The notes beneath the pieces are model-generated. The model did no database searches. It saw only the letters and a program-made list of their open reading frames with translations, and was not told the origin of the DNA. A stretch of 64,000 nt of DNA from Epiperipatus broadwayi (lineage: Eukaryota > Onychophora > Udeonychophora > Euonychophora > Peripatidae). Location: contig JAQFVV010000042.1 in assembly GCA_028023455.1 (NCBI GenBank), forward strand, positions 7,893,922 to 7,957,921, written 5' to 3'. The translations under genes and the position numbers were made by a program. Below, in pieces: positions 63,216-64,000 of the stretch (position 1 is the first letter of the stretch; each line of letters starts with the position of its first letter).

Positions 63216-64000
63216 AACTTCGAAAGATGTTTATCTTGTAATAAATTGATAATGTCGAAAGTGATGATATATATGAAAATAAAATCTTTTTTTTTTTAAT
63301 CGTAAAGTATATCAGTTTTCTGCAGAAACTAATATTCAGTATACCCCCAAAAAGATTTATTTTCATCATATAACCGTGACAGTAGAAAGAATTGATCATC
63401 AATAATCGTGAATTAGTCTGTAGTGCTATTGATATTGTCCTATATAATTATTTGTATTATATATATATCTACACTTTTTTAAACTGTTTAATAAAAACTT
63501 TCGCTTGCAGTTAAATTTATAAAATCGAAGTTTTAAGTATTTTTATATGACTTTCTAATTTTTCTTCATGAAAGATATTAATTTTTTTTTAAAAAAAAAA
63601 AGCTTTTAAATGTGAGACCACATGGTTTACTATTTATCACAGTCTGTCATTAGAGTTTATTCTCTTTTAAAGAATTATAAAGAACCCGAAATTCATCATA
63701 TCATTAACACGTGTGGTACTGGTTAATTTTTGTTCATGAAAATAAACAAACTTCAAATAATAATCTGTATAATTAAATCTAAATATGGAACTAATTAAAT
63801 TATTTGAAGATATGTGTATGTTTTTTATTTATTTAGCTTTTTGTGTGTTTTATAGATTGATTAATTGCGTGTGAATTTTAGGTAATTTTTAAAAGATTCA
63901 GAATGTTTTGCAATGTATATATATTTGGAAAAATATATACGGTATATATGTATAGGATTGATTATAAATTAAGATATTGTAAGAATTTTAGTCACATGTA
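63216..64000. other. AT-rich stretch to the window edge
   Basis: No feature beyond poly-A/T runs and short AT microsatellites; the minus-strand frame 63402-63199 looks random. Confidence 0.6.

Overview
This is a very AT-rich stretch of a eukaryotic, almost certainly invertebrate animal, genome (roughly three quarters A+T by eye). No bacterial or viral gene organisation is visible and I can support no intact host protein-coding gene. The readable content is decayed transposable elements in AT-rich filler. Animal origin is inferred from the mix: Jockey-type and RTE-like LINEs, Penelope-like elements (PLEs) with GIY-YIG endonucleases, a hAT transposon with a BED-like finger, a Ty3/gypsy element and tRNA-derived SINEs. 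A TATA plus TCAGTT initiator near 48.7 kb would suit an arthropod, but I cannot name the species.

Layout. 1-2.2 kb: 3' part of a Ty3/gypsy element on the minus strand (gag, protease, RT). 4.05-4.32 kb: small palindrome of two PLE 3' tails. 8.2-8.6 kb: inverted-repeat element with a hammerhead ribozyme (HHR) motif. 11.2 kb: element tail; 11.48-11.76 kb: element half with the best-preserved HHR. 12.0 kb: tRNA-like SINE. 19.1 kb: another HHR copy. 19.9/20.24 kb: a direct repeat. 21.1-22.8 kb: 5' part of an RTE-like LINE. 26.67-28.64 kb: large palindrome of two PLE fragments. 29.85-32.06 kb: minus-strand Jockey-type LINE. 34.9-37.7 kb: tandemly duplicated LINE fragment, with a hAT element nested in the second unit. 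37.74-37.96 kb: short terminal-inverted-repeat element with a degenerate HHR. 37.98-39.33 kb: second PLE palindrome. 43.0-43.37 kb: near-perfect palindrome with two opposed HHRs. 43.6-44.09 and 45.87-46.33 kb: two foldback elements carrying HHR relics. 48.5-49.8 kb: promoter-like or LTR-like island. 51.47 kb: second tRNA-like SINE. 59.27-59.77 kb: LINE 3' end, minus strand. 61.88-63.2 kb: RTE-like LINE RT and 3' end, plus strand.

Main result. Six palindromic loci share one topology: two copies of an element end joined head to head, 3' ends pointing outward. Three are PLE-derived; the other three carry HHR motifs or relics in opposed arms. Further single HHR copies occur at 8.36, 11.6, 19.1 and 37.8 kb. 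The motifs fall into three sequence families. Their conserved core and compensatory stem changes are visible directly. HHRs in PLEs are known in general; the recurring outward palindromes, and the short HHR elements that seem to move without a coding region, are the parts that deserve a second look.
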